A stretch of 64,000 nt of DNA from Dactylosporangium sucinum. GTDB lineage: Bacteria > Actinomycetota > Actinomycetes > Mycobacteriales > Micromonosporaceae. Location of the stretch: positions 1-64,000 of the forward strand of contig NZ_BMPI01000030.1 of assembly GCF_014647515.1 (NCBI RefSeq). Direction: 5' to 3'. Made by a program: the position numbers and the translations under genes. Every line of letters starts with the position of its first letter. The stretch's first letter is position 1. A model generated the notes under the pieces. That model did no database searches. It had not been told where the DNA came from and saw only the letters and a program-made list of their open reading frames with translations. Below are positions 49,800-58,582 of this stretch, piece after piece.

Positions 49800-50501
49800 A
49801 TGGCAACGCACTACGTGGTCCGGTCCGTCGACCGGGCCGAACCGGACGTCATCGCCGCGCTGCGCGAGGCGGGCGTCGCCACCGCCCACGAGGCGGCCGG
49901 CCGCGTCGGCCTGCTCGGCCCGGCGATCCAGGCCCGCCAGACCGGCCACGCGATCGCCGGCTCGGCCATCACGGTCTCCTGCCACCCCGGCGACAACCTC
50001 ATGATCCACGCCGCCGTCGAGGTCTGCCGGCCCGGCGACGTGCTGGTCGTGACCACGACCTCGCCGTCCACCGACGGCATGTTCGGCGACCTGCTCGCCA
50101 CCTCGCTGCGGGCCCGCGGCGTGCTCGGCCTGGTCATCGACGCCGGCGTGCGCGACATCGCCACGCTGCGCGAGATGGGCTTCCCGGTGTGGTCCCGGGC
50201 CGTGCACGCCCAGGGCACCGTCAAGGCCAGCCCCGGCTCGGTGAACGTGCCGGTCGTCGCGGCCGGGCAGCTCGTCCGGCCCGGCGACATCGTCGTCGCC
50301 GACGAGGACGGCGTGCTCGCCCTGCCCGCCGCCCGCGGCCGGGCCGTGGCCGGCGCCGCCGCCGAGCGGCTGGCGAACGAGGCCGGCAAGCGCGAGCGGC
50401 TCGCCGCCGGCACCCTCGGCGTCGACCTCTACAACCTCCGGCCCCTGCTCGACGAGCTGGGCGTGCGGTACGTCGACCGGCTTCCCGAGGACCCGGCATG
50501 A
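49800..50501 (+). CDS. 4-carboxy-4-hydroxy-2-oxoadipate aldolase (LigK/GalC-type, RraA-like)
   Basis: A 233-residue class II pyruvate aldolase of the RraA-like fold. It would split 4-carboxy-4-hydroxy-2-oxoadipate into pyruvate and oxaloacetate, the last step of the gallate and protocatechuate 4,5-cleavage routes. Motifs seen are VATAHEAAGRVGLLGP, the GDNLMIHAAVE region, GDLLATSLRARGVLGLVID and the metal/substrate motif GVRDIATLREMGFPVWSR. GAGGG lies before the ATG at 49800. Its stop overlaps the tautomerase start (ATGA). RraA itself is about 160 residues, so this longer form with the pathway context supports an aldolase. Confidence 0.85.
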   Translation: MATHYVVRSVDRAEPDVIAALREAGVATAHEAAGRVGLLGPAIQARQTGHAIAGSAITVSCHPGDNLMIHAAVEVCRPGDVLVVTTTSPSTDGMFGDLLATSLRARGVLGLVIDAGVRDIATLREMGFPVWSRAVHAQGTVKASPGSVNVPVVAAGQLVRPGDIVVADEDGVLALPAARGRAVAGAAAERLANEAGKRERLAAGTLGVDLYNLRPLLDELGVRYVDRLPEDPA

Positions 50502-51574
50502 TCGACGGCATTCCGTGCATGCAGCTGCGCGGCGGCAGCTCCAAGGGCGCCTACTTCCTGCGCGACGACCTGCCGTCCGACCCCGCCGAGCGGGACGACC
50601 TGCTGCTGCGCGTCATGGGCTCGCCCGACGAGCGGCAGGTCGACGGCCTCGGCGGCGGCCACCCGCTCACCAGCAAGGTCGCCGTCGTCTCCCGGTCGGA
50701 GGACCCCGCCGCCGACGTCGACTACCTCTTCCTCCAGGTCGTGCCCGACCGGCCGGTCGTCACCGACGCGCAGACCTGCGGCAACCTGCTCGCGGGGGTG
50801 GGGCCGTTCGCCATCGAGCGCGGCCTGGTCCCCGTCGCCGGCGACACCACCACCGTGCGCATCCGGATCGTCAACCCCACCGCCAGCCTCGTCGAGGCGA
50901 CGGTGCAGACGCCGGGTGGCCGGGTTCGCTACGACGGCGACATGGCCATGGCCGGCACCCCGTTCCCGGCCGCCCCCATCCACCTGGCGTTCCCCGGCGG
51001 CGCCGCCCCGGTGTTCCCCACCGGCCGGATCGTGGACTCCATCGCCGGGCTCGACGTCACCTGCGTCGACGCGGGCATGCCGGTGGTGCTGCTGCGCGCC
51101 GCCGACCTCGGGGTGGCCGGCGACGAGGCCCCGGCGGTGCTGGAGGACGACGCGGAGCTGCGCGCGCTGGTGGAGTCGGTGCGCCTCGCCGCCGGCGCCG
51201 CCATGGGCCTCGGTGACGTCCGGGATTCGACGGTACCGAAGATGACCGTCGTCTCCGCGCCGCGCCACGGCGGCACCGTGACCACGCGGACCTTCATCCC
51301 GCACCGGGTCCACGCCGCGATCGGCGTGCTCGGCGCCGTCTCGGTCGCGGTGGCCCTGCGCACGCCCGGCACCGTCGCGAACCCCGCCGACGGCACCGGC
51401 GACGAGTTGGTCCGCGTGGAGCACCCGACCGGCACGTTCGACGTGGCCGTCGCCCTCGACCCCGACGGCGCGGCGACACGGGTGCGCCGCAGCACGGTCG
51501 TGCGCACCGCCCGCAAGCTGTCCGACGGCCTGGTCTGGCCCCGGTCTGGAAGCGTTGGAAAGGCAACCGGATGA
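50498..51574 (+). CDS. 4-oxalomesaconate tautomerase (GalD/LigU, PrpF family)
   Basis: A 358-residue protein of the PrpF/diaminopimelate-epimerase-like fold. The start MIDGIPCMQLRGGSSKGAYF has the RGG-S/T-SKG motif of GalD. GLGGGHPLTSKVAVVS and TCGNLLAGVGPFAIERGL follow, the latter with the conserved Cys-Gly-Asn. It should isomerise 4-oxalomesaconate between its keto/enol or double-bond forms before hydration. The ATG and stop overlap both neighbours by 4 bp, tying it to the aldolase and the dioxygenase genes. Other PrpF members isomerise aconitate, but the surrounding genes argue for 4-oxalomesaconate. Confidence 0.86.
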   Translation: MIDGIPCMQLRGGSSKGAYFLRDDLPSDPAERDDLLLRVMGSPDERQVDGLGGGHPLTSKVAVVSRSEDPAADVDYLFLQVVPDRPVVTDAQTCGNLLAGVGPFAIERGLVPVAGDTTTVRIRIVNPTASLVEATVQTPGGRVRYDGDMAMAGTPFPAAPIHLAFPGGAAPVFPTGRIVDSIAGLDVTCVDAGMPVVLLRAADLGVAGDEAPAVLEDDAELRALVESVRLAAGAAMGLGDVRDSTVPKMTVVSAPRHGGTVTTRTFIPHRVHAAIGVLGAVSVAVALRTPGTVANPADGTGDELVRVEHPTGTFDVAVALDPDGAATRVRRSTVVRTARKLSDGLVWPRSGSVGKATG

Positions 51575-52581
51575 ACCCACCGCTGAACCCGGCTCCGCAG
51601 CTCACCCACGACCCCGACGGGCGCCGCGACATCGCCCACGTCGGGCCGATCGAGCTGTTCACCCCCGTCCTGGAGGCGTCGGCGGACTTCTTCGTCCGCG
51701 TCATGGGCCTGCGCGAGGTCCACCGCGACGACGACTCCGTGTACCTGCACACCTGGGACGACTACCAGTCGTGGACCGTCCGGCTGATCCGGCGCGACCG
51801 GGCCGGCATCGGGCGCACGTACCTGCGGGCCGCGAGCCCGGCGGCGCTCGCCCGGCTCACCGCTGCGGTCGGCGCGGCCGGTGCGAGCCGCGGCGTGGCC
51901 ACCGACGTGCACAACCTCGGCGAGGTGCACCTGTTCGCCGACCCCGACGGCCACGAGCTCGGCCTGTACTGGGACGTCGAGTGGTACCGGGCCGACGACA
52001 CCGACCGCCCGGCGCTGAAGAACCAGGCCGCCGCCTACCCGGGCCGGGGCGCCAACCTGCGCCGCCTCGACCACGTCAACTACCTCACCGCCGACGTCCC
52101 CGCCACCTCGGCGTTCCTGCGCGACGTGCTCGGCGCCCGCTGCACCGAGCAGATCGTCAAGGACGACGGCAGCCCGCAGGCGATCTGGTACTCCGTCGGC
52201 AACAAGTCCTATGACCTCGTCTACACCGAGGACTGGACCGGCACCCGCGGCCGGCTGCACCACGTCGCGTTCGCCACCGACACCCGCGAGGAGATCCTGC
52301 GGGCCGCCGACGTCTGCCTCGACGCCGGCGTGCACATCGAGACCGGCCCGCACAAGCACGCGATCCAGCAGACGTTCTTCCTCTACGTGTGGGAGCCGGG
52401 CGGCAACCGCATCGAGCTCTGCAACGCCGGCGCGCGGCTCATCCTCGCGCCCGACTGGAAGACGATCAGCTGGACCAGGCAGGAGCGCGCCAAGGGCCAG
52501 GCGTGGGGGCTCAAGACCATCGAGTCCTTCCACACCCACGGCACGCCGGTCCTCGACGACGCGGCGGGAGATCCCGAGTGA
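51571..52581 (+). CDS. Type I (VOC-fold) extradiol ring-cleavage dioxygenase
   Basis: A 336-residue two-domain vicinal-oxygen-chelate dioxygenase like catechol 2,3-dioxygenase. Fe(II) ligands are suggested by H168 (LRRLDHVNYLTAD), H230 or H231 (GRLHHVAFAT) and E282 (NRIELCNAG). The N-terminal domain (IAHVGPIELFTPVLEASADF) is the inactive repeat. It sits between the tautomerase and LigJ hydratase genes with 4-bp overlaps on both sides, the place where a gallate or protocatechuate 4,5-dioxygenase (type II, LigAB/GalA) would be expected. Cleavage of gallate to 4-oxalomesaconate by a type I enzyme is the simplest reading, not proven. Confidence 0.85.
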   Translation: MNPPLNPAPQLTHDPDGRRDIAHVGPIELFTPVLEASADFFVRVMGLREVHRDDDSVYLHTWDDYQSWTVRLIRRDRAGIGRTYLRAASPAALARLTAAVGAAGASRGVATDVHNLGEVHLFADPDGHELGLYWDVEWYRADDTDRPALKNQAAAYPGRGANLRRLDHVNYLTADVPATSAFLRDVLGARCTEQIVKDDGSPQAIWYSVGNKSYDLVYTEDWTGTRGRLHHVAFATDTREEILRAADVCLDAGVHIETGPHKHAIQQTFFLYVWEPGGNRIELCNAGARLILAPDWKTISWTRQERAKGQAWGLKTIESFHTHGTPVLDDAAGDPE

Positions 52582-53606
52582 TCATCGACTGCCACGGTCA
52601 CTACACGACCGCCCCCGCGGCGCACACCGCCTGGCGGACGGCGCAGGAGGCCGCGTACCGGGCCGGGCGGGCCGCCCCGGAGTACCCGGCGATCTCCGAC
52701 GACGAGCTGCGTGCCTCGGTCGAGGACAGCCAGCTGCGGCTCATGCGGGAGCGCGGCGTCGACCTCACCGTCTTCTCGCCGCGCGCCTCGGCCATGGGCC
52801 ACCACCTCGGCGACGAGGCGGTCAGCGCCGCCTGGACCCGCGCCTGCAACGACCTCGTCGCCCGGGTGGTCGAGCTGTACCCCGAGCACTTCGCCGGCGT
52901 GTGCCAGCTGCCCCAGTCGGCGGGCGCGCCGATCGCGCACTCCGTCGCGGAGCTGCGCCGCTGCGTGGCGGAGCTCGGGTTCGTCGGCTGCAACCTCAAC
53001 CCCGACCCGAGCGGCGGGCACTGGACGTCGCCGCCGCTCACCGACCGCAGCTGGTATCCGCTGTACGAGGCCATGGTGGAGCTCGACGTGCCGGCCATGG
53101 TGCACGTCTCCGCCGTCACCAATCCCAGCTTCCACGCCACCGGCTCGCACTACCTCAACGCCGACACCACCGCGTTCATGCAGCTGCTGCAGGCCGACCT
53201 GTTCCGGGACTTCCCGGGCCTGCGGCTCGTCATCCCGCACGGCGGCGGCGCCGTGCCGTACCACTGGGGCCGCTTCCGCGGGCTCACCGACATGCTCGGC
53301 CGGCCCCCGCTCGCCGAGGCGGTCATGCCGAACGTCTTCTTCGACACGTGCGTCTACCACCAGCCGGGCATCGACCTGCTCTTCGGCGTCATCGACGTCG
53401 ACAACATCCTGTTCGGCTCGGAGATGGTCGGCGCCGTGCGCGGCGTCGACCCGCAGACCGGCCACCACTTCGACGACACCCGCCGCTACGTCGACGCGCT
53501 CGGCCTGAGCGAAGCCGACCGCCACAAGGTCTACGAGGCCAACGCCCGCCGCGTGTACCCCCGCCTCGACGCCGCCCTGCTGCGCCGGCAGACCGCCGCA
53601 GCCTGA
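52578..53606 (+). CDS. ligJ: 4-oxalomesaconate hydratase (LigJ-type amidohydrolase)
   Basis: A 342-residue amidohydrolase-superfamily lyase. It begins MIIDCHGHYT, with metal-binding H6 and H8. Segments such as ISDDELRASVEDSQLRLMRE, TVFSPRASAMGHHLGD, ELGFVGCNLNPDPSGGHW, RLVIPHGGGAVPYHWGRFRG and FFDTCVYHQPGIDLL closely match my recollection of Sphingobium LigJ over the full length. It hydrates 4-oxalomesaconate to 4-carboxy-4-hydroxy-2-oxoadipate, the aldolase substrate. The GTG at 52578 overlaps the dioxygenase stop. It is the strongest single marker for the pathway. Confidence 0.92.
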   Translation: MIIDCHGHYTTAPAAHTAWRTAQEAAYRAGRAAPEYPAISDDELRASVEDSQLRLMRERGVDLTVFSPRASAMGHHLGDEAVSAAWTRACNDLVARVVELYPEHFAGVCQLPQSAGAPIAHSVAELRRCVAELGFVGCNLNPDPSGGHWTSPPLTDRSWYPLYEAMVELDVPAMVHVSAVTNPSFHATGSHYLNADTTAFMQLLQADLFRDFPGLRLVIPHGGGAVPYHWGRFRGLTDMLGRPPLAEAVMPNVFFDTCVYHQPGIDLLFGVIDVDNILFGSEMVGAVRGVDPQTGHHFDDTRRYVDALGLSEADRHKVYEANARRVYPRLDAALLRRQTAAA

Positions 53607-53644
53607 CCCCGCACCACGTCACTCAACCCCCGAGGAGACGCACC

Positions 53645-55315
53645 GTGCACAGACCCGTCCGCACCCTCCTGGTCGCCGCCGCACTGCTCCTGACCGCGAC
53701 CGCCGCCGCCACCCCCGCCACCGCCCAGCCGGCTCGCGCACCCGGCGGCCCGGGCGGCCTCGCCGACCTGGCCGCCGTCCAGCCCGTCATGCCGTGCGCC
53801 GAGGTCATCGGCGTCAAGCTCAAGGGCGTCACGATCACGTCCGCAACCGTCGTGACCACCGGTGCGGCCCCCTACTGCGAGGTTCGCGGCACCATCGCCC
53901 CCGCGAACACCATCGTCGTCCGGCTGCCCGTCACCGGCTGGACCCAGCGCTACGTGCAGACCGGCTGCGGCGGCCTGTGCGGCAACGCCAGCATCAACTA
54001 CGGCCAGTCCTCCGGCTGCCCGGTGATCGCCGACGGCACCGTCGCCAGCGCCACCACCGACATGGGCCACCAGGGTCAGAACGACGGCTCGTGGGCGGCG
54101 GGCAACCCGCAGGCCCAGATCGACTTCGCCTACCGCGGCGTCCACGAGACCGCCGTGGCCGCCAAGGCGCTCATCAAGGCCTTCTACCACCGGGCGCCGG
54201 CCTACTCGTACTTCACCGGCTGCTCCGACGGCGGCCGCGAGGCGCTCATGGAGGCCCAGCGCTACCCGGACGACTTCGACGGCATCGCCGCGGGGGCGCC
54301 CGCGAACAACATGGCGGTGCAGAACACCTTCCACCACGCCTGGAACGTCCTGGCGAACAAGGACGCGAACGGCGACTTCATCCTGCTGTCCGGCAAGCTG
54401 CCGCTCGTGCACGCCGCCGTGCTCCGGGCCTGCGACCGGATCGACGGGCTCGCCGACGGGCTGATCGACGACCCGCGGCTGTGCCGCTTCGACCCGGCGA
54501 GCCTGCACTGCGCGGCGGCCCAGGACCCGGCGACCTGCCTGACCCCGGCCGAGGCCACCGTGGTGCGCAAGCTGCACGACGGCGCCACCGACGCCCGCGG
54601 CAACCGGCTCGAGCCCGCCGTCGCCCACCCGTGGGGCTCCGAGCTCGAATGGACGCTGTTCGTGCCGGCCGCCCAGGGCCAGACCGTCGCGAGCGAGAAC
54701 TTCGCGCTGTCGTATCTTCGGTACCTGGCCGACCCGAACCACCCGAACCCGGCCTACCGGCTCAGCGAACTGCAGTTCACCGTCGAGTCGTTCTGGCGGA
54801 CGGTGCTGCCGTCGTCGACCTACCTGGCCGCGCTGGACCCCGACCTCGGCGCGTTCCAGCGCGGCGGCGGCAAGCTCATCCTCTGGCACGGCTGGAACGA
54901 CCAGCACATCTCGACCCAGAACACGCTGGTCTACTGGGACAGCGTGCGGCGCACCATGGGGGAACGCAGCGTCGACCGGTTCGCCCGGCTCTACCTGTTC
55001 CCCGGCATGGCGCACTGCGGCGGCGGCGAGGGCCCGAACACCTTCGACGTCCTCACGCCGCTGATGTCGTGGGTGGAGCGGGCCACCGCGCCCGGCCGGA
55101 TCGTCGCGGCCGGCGCGACCCGCACCCGCCCGGTGTTCCCGTACCCGACGGTGGCCCGCTACGACGGCTCCGGCAGCATCGACGACGCCGCCAACTTCGT
55201 CCCGTTCACCCCGCGCATCGAGGTCCGCAACGACGCCGCCTGGGTCGGCGAGCGGCTGTTCTCGCACGGCTACCAGACCTGGCCGCGCGCCGTGAACGGC
55301 AAGCTCGTCATGTGA
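53645..55315 (+). CDS. Secreted tannase/feruloyl esterase family protein
   Basis: A 556-residue exported esterase. Residues 1-28 are a Sec signal (LLVAAALLLTATAAATPATA). The tannase-family CS-D-HC arrangement is complete: Cys193-Ser194 in FTGCSDGGREAL, the acid in LWHGWNDQHIS and the His-Cys in GMAHCGGGEGPN. The Cys pair bridges nucleophile and His in this family. GAGGAG lies before the GTG at 53645. It follows ligJ by 38 bp and precedes a palindromic terminator, so it is the last gene of the pathway operon. It would release gallate (or a hydroxycinnamate) from esters outside the cell. Confidence 0.9.
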   Translation: MHRPVRTLLVAAALLLTATAAATPATAQPARAPGGPGGLADLAAVQPVMPCAEVIGVKLKGVTITSATVVTTGAAPYCEVRGTIAPANTIVVRLPVTGWTQRYVQTGCGGLCGNASINYGQSSGCPVIADGTVASATTDMGHQGQNDGSWAAGNPQAQIDFAYRGVHETAVAAKALIKAFYHRAPAYSYFTGCSDGGREALMEAQRYPDDFDGIAAGAPANNMAVQNTFHHAWNVLANKDANGDFILLSGKLPLVHAAVLRACDRIDGLADGLIDDPRLCRFDPASLHCAAAQDPATCLTPAEATVVRKLHDGATDARGNRLEPAVAHPWGSELEWTLFVPAAQGQTVASENFALSYLRYLADPNHPNPAYRLSELQFTVESFWRTVLPSSTYLAALDPDLGAFQRGGGKLILWHGWNDQHISTQNTLVYWDSVRRTMGERSVDRFARLYLFPGMAHCGGGEGPNTFDVLTPLMSWVERATAPGRIVAAGATRTRPVFPYPTVARYDGSGSIDDAANFVPFTPRIEVRNDAAWVGERLFSHGYQTWPRAVNGKLVM

Positions 55316-55321
55316 CCCCCC

Positions 55322-55353
55322 GCGCCGGTGGTGCCCGCGGGCACCACCGGCGC
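55322..55353. terminator. Palindromic terminator after the tannase gene
   Basis: GCGCCGGTGGTGCCCG (55322-55337) followed immediately by its exact reverse complement (55338-55353) gives a 16-bp perfect palindrome, 6 bp after the tannase stop. Confidence 0.75.
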
Positions 55354-55416
55354 ATCCCACCAAGGTCACCCTGGCGACGTGGCGTGGAATCCGCGGAATT
55401 GGGGTACGCAGGCGGT

Positions 55417-56094
55417 ATGGAGTCGACCTCACCCGTCACGACGACCTGGCAGCTGCCGGCCGCGGGAGTCGACCTCGCCGGGGACCTCAGCGTGCCCGCC
55501 GGGGCCGGCGGGCTGGTGCTGTTCGCGCACGGCAGCGGCAGCTCCCGGCACAGCCCGCGCAACCGCTCGGTCGCCGCGGCCCTGCGCCGCCGCGGCCTGG
55601 GCACGCTCCTCGCCGACCTGCTCACCCCGGAGGAGGAGCGGCAGGGCGGCGTGACGTTCGACATCGCCCGCCTCGCCGACCGGCTCACCGCGATCGCCGA
55701 CCTGGCCGGTTCGCGGCCGGAGACGGCCGGGCTGCCGCTCGGCCTGTTCGGCGCCAGCACCGGCGCGGCGGCCGCCCTGTTCACCGCCGCGGCCCGCCCC
55801 GGCGCCGTGCGGGCGGTCGTCTCCCGCGGCGGCCGCCCCGACCTGGCCGCGGCCGCGCTGCCGGACGTCACCGCGCCGACCCTGCTGCTCGTCGGCGCGC
55901 TCGACCTGCAGGTCCTCGACCTCAACGAGCGGGCCCGCGCGGCCCTGCACTGCCCCGTCGAGCTGCGCACGGTCGCCGGCGCCGGCCACCTCTTCGAGGA
56001 GGCGGGCACGCTGGACGTGGTGGCCGGGCTCGCGGGCGACTGGTTCACGGCCCACCTGACCGCACCGACCCCATCCACCCCGCACCGCCGCTAA
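55417..56094 (+). CDS. Alpha/beta hydrolase (dienelactone hydrolase-like)
   Basis: A 225-residue cytosolic hydrolase. The oxyanion region is VLFAHGSGSSRHSPRN, the nucleophile is probably the Ser in GLFGASTGAAAAL, the acid may lie in LLVGALDLQVLDLN and the His in VAGAGHLFEEAGTL. The fold matches the DLH-like group often encoded next to phosphoribosyltransferases, though none is adjacent here. No ribosome-binding site is obvious before the ATG at 55417. Role and substrate unknown. It is separated from the tannase operon by a terminator. Confidence 0.82.
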   Translation: MESTSPVTTTWQLPAAGVDLAGDLSVPAGAGGLVLFAHGSGSSRHSPRNRSVAAALRRRGLGTLLADLLTPEEERQGGVTFDIARLADRLTAIADLAGSRPETAGLPLGLFGASTGAAAALFTAAARPGAVRAVVSRGGRPDLAAAALPDVTAPTLLLVGALDLQVLDLNERARAALHCPVELRTVAGAGHLFEEAGTLDVVAGLAGDWFTAHLTAPTPSTPHRR

Positions 56095-56112
56095 CGGTCC
56101 GTCCCCCCATTC

Positions 56113-56193
56113 GCGTCGATCTTGCACCTGTGGTGCCGGGACACTCCGTGAATGTCCGGGTTTGTCAGGCACCACAACTGCAAGATCGACGCC
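56113..56193. repeat. Structured intergenic palindrome (long interrupted stem with inner stem)
   Basis: Outer arms pair GCGTCGATCTTGCA (56113-56126) with its reverse complement (56180-56193), then after a 2-nt mismatch TGTGGTGCC (56129-56137) with GGCACCACA. An inner stem GGACA (56139-56143) pairs with TGTCC (56153-56157). It lies between the hydrolase and the DUF2997 gene. The nested design and GATC-containing arm resemble the element at 42232-42302. Confidence 0.7.
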
Positions 56194-56251
56194 AGTGGGT
56201 GGCGGCGCGAGGCGGGCGGGGGTGTCGACGCCGTGTGGCACGATGGGCTTC

Positions 56252-56452
56252 GTGGCAGATGAGATCGTCGATGTCGTCATCGGGCCGGACGGGAAGGTCT
56301 CGATGCACGTCCAGGGCGTCGACGGGATGGCCTGCGTCGACGACACCGAGCAGCTCGTCACCCTCCTCGGCGGCGACGTCGAGTCCCAGGAGCTGACCGC
56401 CGACGCCTACGTGGCCGTCGAGACCGACGAGGTGCGCCGGCAGTGGACCTGA
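56252..56452 (+). CDS. DUF2997 small protein, first gene of the Ycf46/Hsp70 cassette
   Basis: A 66-residue acidic protein, ADEIVDVVIGPDGKVSMHVQ at the start then a conserved-looking Gly-x-x-Gly-x-x-Cys-x-Asp-x-Thr (GVDGMACVDDTEQL), matching the DUF2997 pattern. I chose the GTG at 56252 because a -10-like CACGAT ends 7 nt upstream and no ribosome-binding site is present, suggesting a leaderless transcript that starts the operon. ATG 56243 is an alternative. It overlaps the radical SAM gene by 10 bp. DUF2997 proteins occur beside DUF1257/Ycf35 genes. Function unknown. Confidence 0.65.
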   Translation: MADEIVDVVIGPDGKVSMHVQGVDGMACVDDTEQLVTLLGGDVESQELTADAYVAVETDEVRRQWT

Positions 56453-56982
56453 CCCTGCACGGCGTGCTGCGGCGCAGCCGGGCCAACGGGCCGGGGGAGC
56501 GCCTCGTCGTGTGGGTCCAGGGCTGCTCGCTGGGCTGCCCCGGCTGCTTCAACCCGGGCACGCACCCGGCACGAGGCACCGCCCGGTCGGTGGACGACCT
56601 CGTCGCGACGGCCCTCGCGGACGGGGTCGAGGGCGTCACCCTCAGCGGCGGGGAGCCGCTCGAACAGCCCGCCCCGGTGGCCGCGTTCGGGGCGGCGCTG
56701 CGACCCACCGGGCTCGGCCTCATCGTGCTCACCGGCTTCACCAGGGCCGAGATCGAGCGTGACCCGGCCCGCCGCGCCGCGGTCGCCGACGCCGACCTCG
56801 TCGTCGCCGGCCGCTACCAGCGCCGCCGGCACCTCGGCGCCCGGCTGCGCGGGTCCGCGAACAAGGAGTACTGGTGGCGCACCGCCCGCTATCGCGCCGC
56901 CGACCTCGAGGCGCTGCCCGACCTGGAGGTGCTGATCGCCGCCGACGGCACCGTGACCACGACAGGGATGGTCGGCACATGA
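56443..56982 (+). CDS. Single-domain radical SAM/4Fe-4S protein (NrdG-like)
   Basis: A 179-residue radical S-adenosylmethionine protein. The cluster motif C-x3-C-x2-C is C28-C32-C35 (QGCSLGCPGCFNP) and the SAM motif GGE is in VTLSGGEPLEQP. The size and minimal fold resemble activating enzymes such as NrdG/PflA, but no glycyl-radical enzyme is encoded nearby. It probably modifies or activates another cassette product. The GTG at 56443 overlaps the DUF2997 gene, and its stop overlaps the AAA gene (ATGA). Confidence 0.85.
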   Translation: MDLTLHGVLRRSRANGPGERLVVWVQGCSLGCPGCFNPGTHPARGTARSVDDLVATALADGVEGVTLSGGEPLEQPAPVAAFGAALRPTGLGLIVLTGFTRAEIERDPARRAAVADADLVVAGRYQRRRHLGARLRGSANKEYWWRTARYRAADLEALPDLEVLIAADGTVTTTGMVGT

Positions 56983-58550
56983 CGATCGCCGAGGAGATCC
57001 GGCTGTACCTGCGGGCCCGCGTGGCGCTCATCGTCGTCGTCACCACCGAGGAGCAGCGCGCCGTCGACATCCTCGACGAGGTCCGCCGCGACCGCGACGC
57101 GACCGCCGATCTGGTCACCTGGGACCTCGCCGACCACTTCTCCTCGGCCGCCAAGCGAGCGCTGCCCGACACCGGCGACCCCGGCACCGCCCTCGACAAG
57201 ATCCGGGAACTGGCGACCAAGCACCCCGAGCGGCGCGACCTGTACGTCCTCAAGGACTTCCACGAGTTCTGGGGCCGCGACCCGCGCATCCGGCGCAAGC
57301 TCAAGAACCTGGCCCAGCAGCTCGTCTACACCGGGGCGTCGCTTGTCGTGCTGTCTCCGGCCCGCACGGTACCGGTGGAGCTGCGCAACGACGCCGTCCT
57401 GGTCGACCTGCCGCTGCCGACCGCCGAGCAGCTGCGCCGCGAGCTCGACGCGCTCGTCGACGGCACCGCCGGGGTGCGCTCGACCCTCACCGGCCCCGGG
57501 CGGGCCCGGCTCGCCCAGGCCGCGCTCGGCCTCACCGTGGCCCAGGCCAAGCGCGCGTTCGCCAAGGCGATCGTGCGCGAGGGCGCCCTCGACGACCGGG
57601 GGATCGACACGGTACTGCTGGAGAAGCAGGCCGTCGTGCGGGAGAGCGGTGCGCTGGAGTTCCACCCGGCGGAGGAGACGAGCGCGGACGTCGGCGGCCT
57701 CGACGCCCTCAAGCGCTGGCTGAACCTGCGGGAGCGGGCCTTCGGCGAGGAGGCCGAGCGCTTCGGGCTGCCGGCGCCGAAGGGCCTGGCGCTCGTCGGC
57801 ATCCCCGGCACCGGCAAGAGCCTCACCGCCAAGATGATCGGCGGCCTGTGGCGGCTGCCGCTGCTGCGCCTCGACGTCGGCGCGCTGTTCGGCCCGCTCG
57901 TCGGCGAGTCGGAGGAGCGGGTGCGGCTGGCCCTGACCCTCGCCGAGACGATCGCCCCCTGCGTGCTGTGGGTCGACGAGATCGAGAAGGCGCTCGCGTC
58001 CGGCGGCTACGACGGCGGCACCTCGCAGCGGGTTCTCGGCACCGTGCTCACCTGGATGCAGGAGAAGACCGCGCCGGTCTTCGTCGTCGCCACCGCCAAC
58101 GACGTGACCGCGCTGCCGCCCGAGACGCTGCGCCGCGGCCGGTTCGACGAGGTGTTCTTCCTCGACCTGCCGACCGAGCGGGAGCGCCGCGAGATCATCA
58201 CCGTGCACCTGCGCAAGCGCCGCCGCGACCCGGAGGCGTTCGACGTGCACCACCTGGCCCAGATCTCCGACGGCTTCGTCGGCGCCGAGCTCGAACAGGC
58301 CGTCGTCGACGCGATGTACCACGCCTTCGCCGAGGACCGCGACGTGCGCACCGCCGACGTCACCGACGCCCTGCTGCACACCGTCCCGCTGAGCCGCTCC
58401 CAGCGCGAGGTGGTCGAGCACCTGCGGGCGTGGATGCGCCAGGGGCGGGCCCAGCCGGCCTCGGTCGCCGCCGACCCGCAGGCCCCGGTGGGCGGCGTGC
58501 CCGGCCTGGAGCTCGACACCCGCGACCACTGGGACGGTGACCTGAACTGA
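56979..58550 (+). CDS. AAA ATPase of the Ycf46 type
   Basis: A 523-residue ATPase. Residues about 1-230 form a family-specific N-domain (MTIAEEIRLYLRARVALIVV, LYVLKDFHEFW). The AAA module starts at DVGGLDALKRWLNLRERAF, with Walker A GIPGTGKSLT, LRLDVGALFGPLVGESEERV, Walker B CVLWVDEIEKAL, sensor 1 VVATAND and arginine finger RRGRFDEVFFLDLP. This order and wording match plastid/cyanobacterial Ycf46. Walker A, Walker B and the Arg finger are intact, so it should be an active hexameric ATPase. It is fourth-base overlapped with the radical SAM gene and followed by the propeller gene without a gap. Confidence 0.87.
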   Translation: MTIAEEIRLYLRARVALIVVVTTEEQRAVDILDEVRRDRDATADLVTWDLADHFSSAAKRALPDTGDPGTALDKIRELATKHPERRDLYVLKDFHEFWGRDPRIRRKLKNLAQQLVYTGASLVVLSPARTVPVELRNDAVLVDLPLPTAEQLRRELDALVDGTAGVRSTLTGPGRARLAQAALGLTVAQAKRAFAKAIVREGALDDRGIDTVLLEKQAVVRESGALEFHPAEETSADVGGLDALKRWLNLRERAFGEEAERFGLPAPKGLALVGIPGTGKSLTAKMIGGLWRLPLLRLDVGALFGPLVGESEERVRLALTLAETIAPCVLWVDEIEKALASGGYDGGTSQRVLGTVLTWMQEKTAPVFVVATANDVTALPPETLRRGRFDEVFFLDLPTERERREIITVHLRKRRRDPEAFDVHHLAQISDGFVGAELEQAVVDAMYHAFAEDRDVRTADVTDALLHTVPLSRSQREVVEHLRAWMRQGRAQPASVAADPQAPVGGVPGLELDTRDHWDGDLN

Positions 58551-58582
58551 ACCGGCTCGGCGCCCACCTGCGCGCGGCCGCG

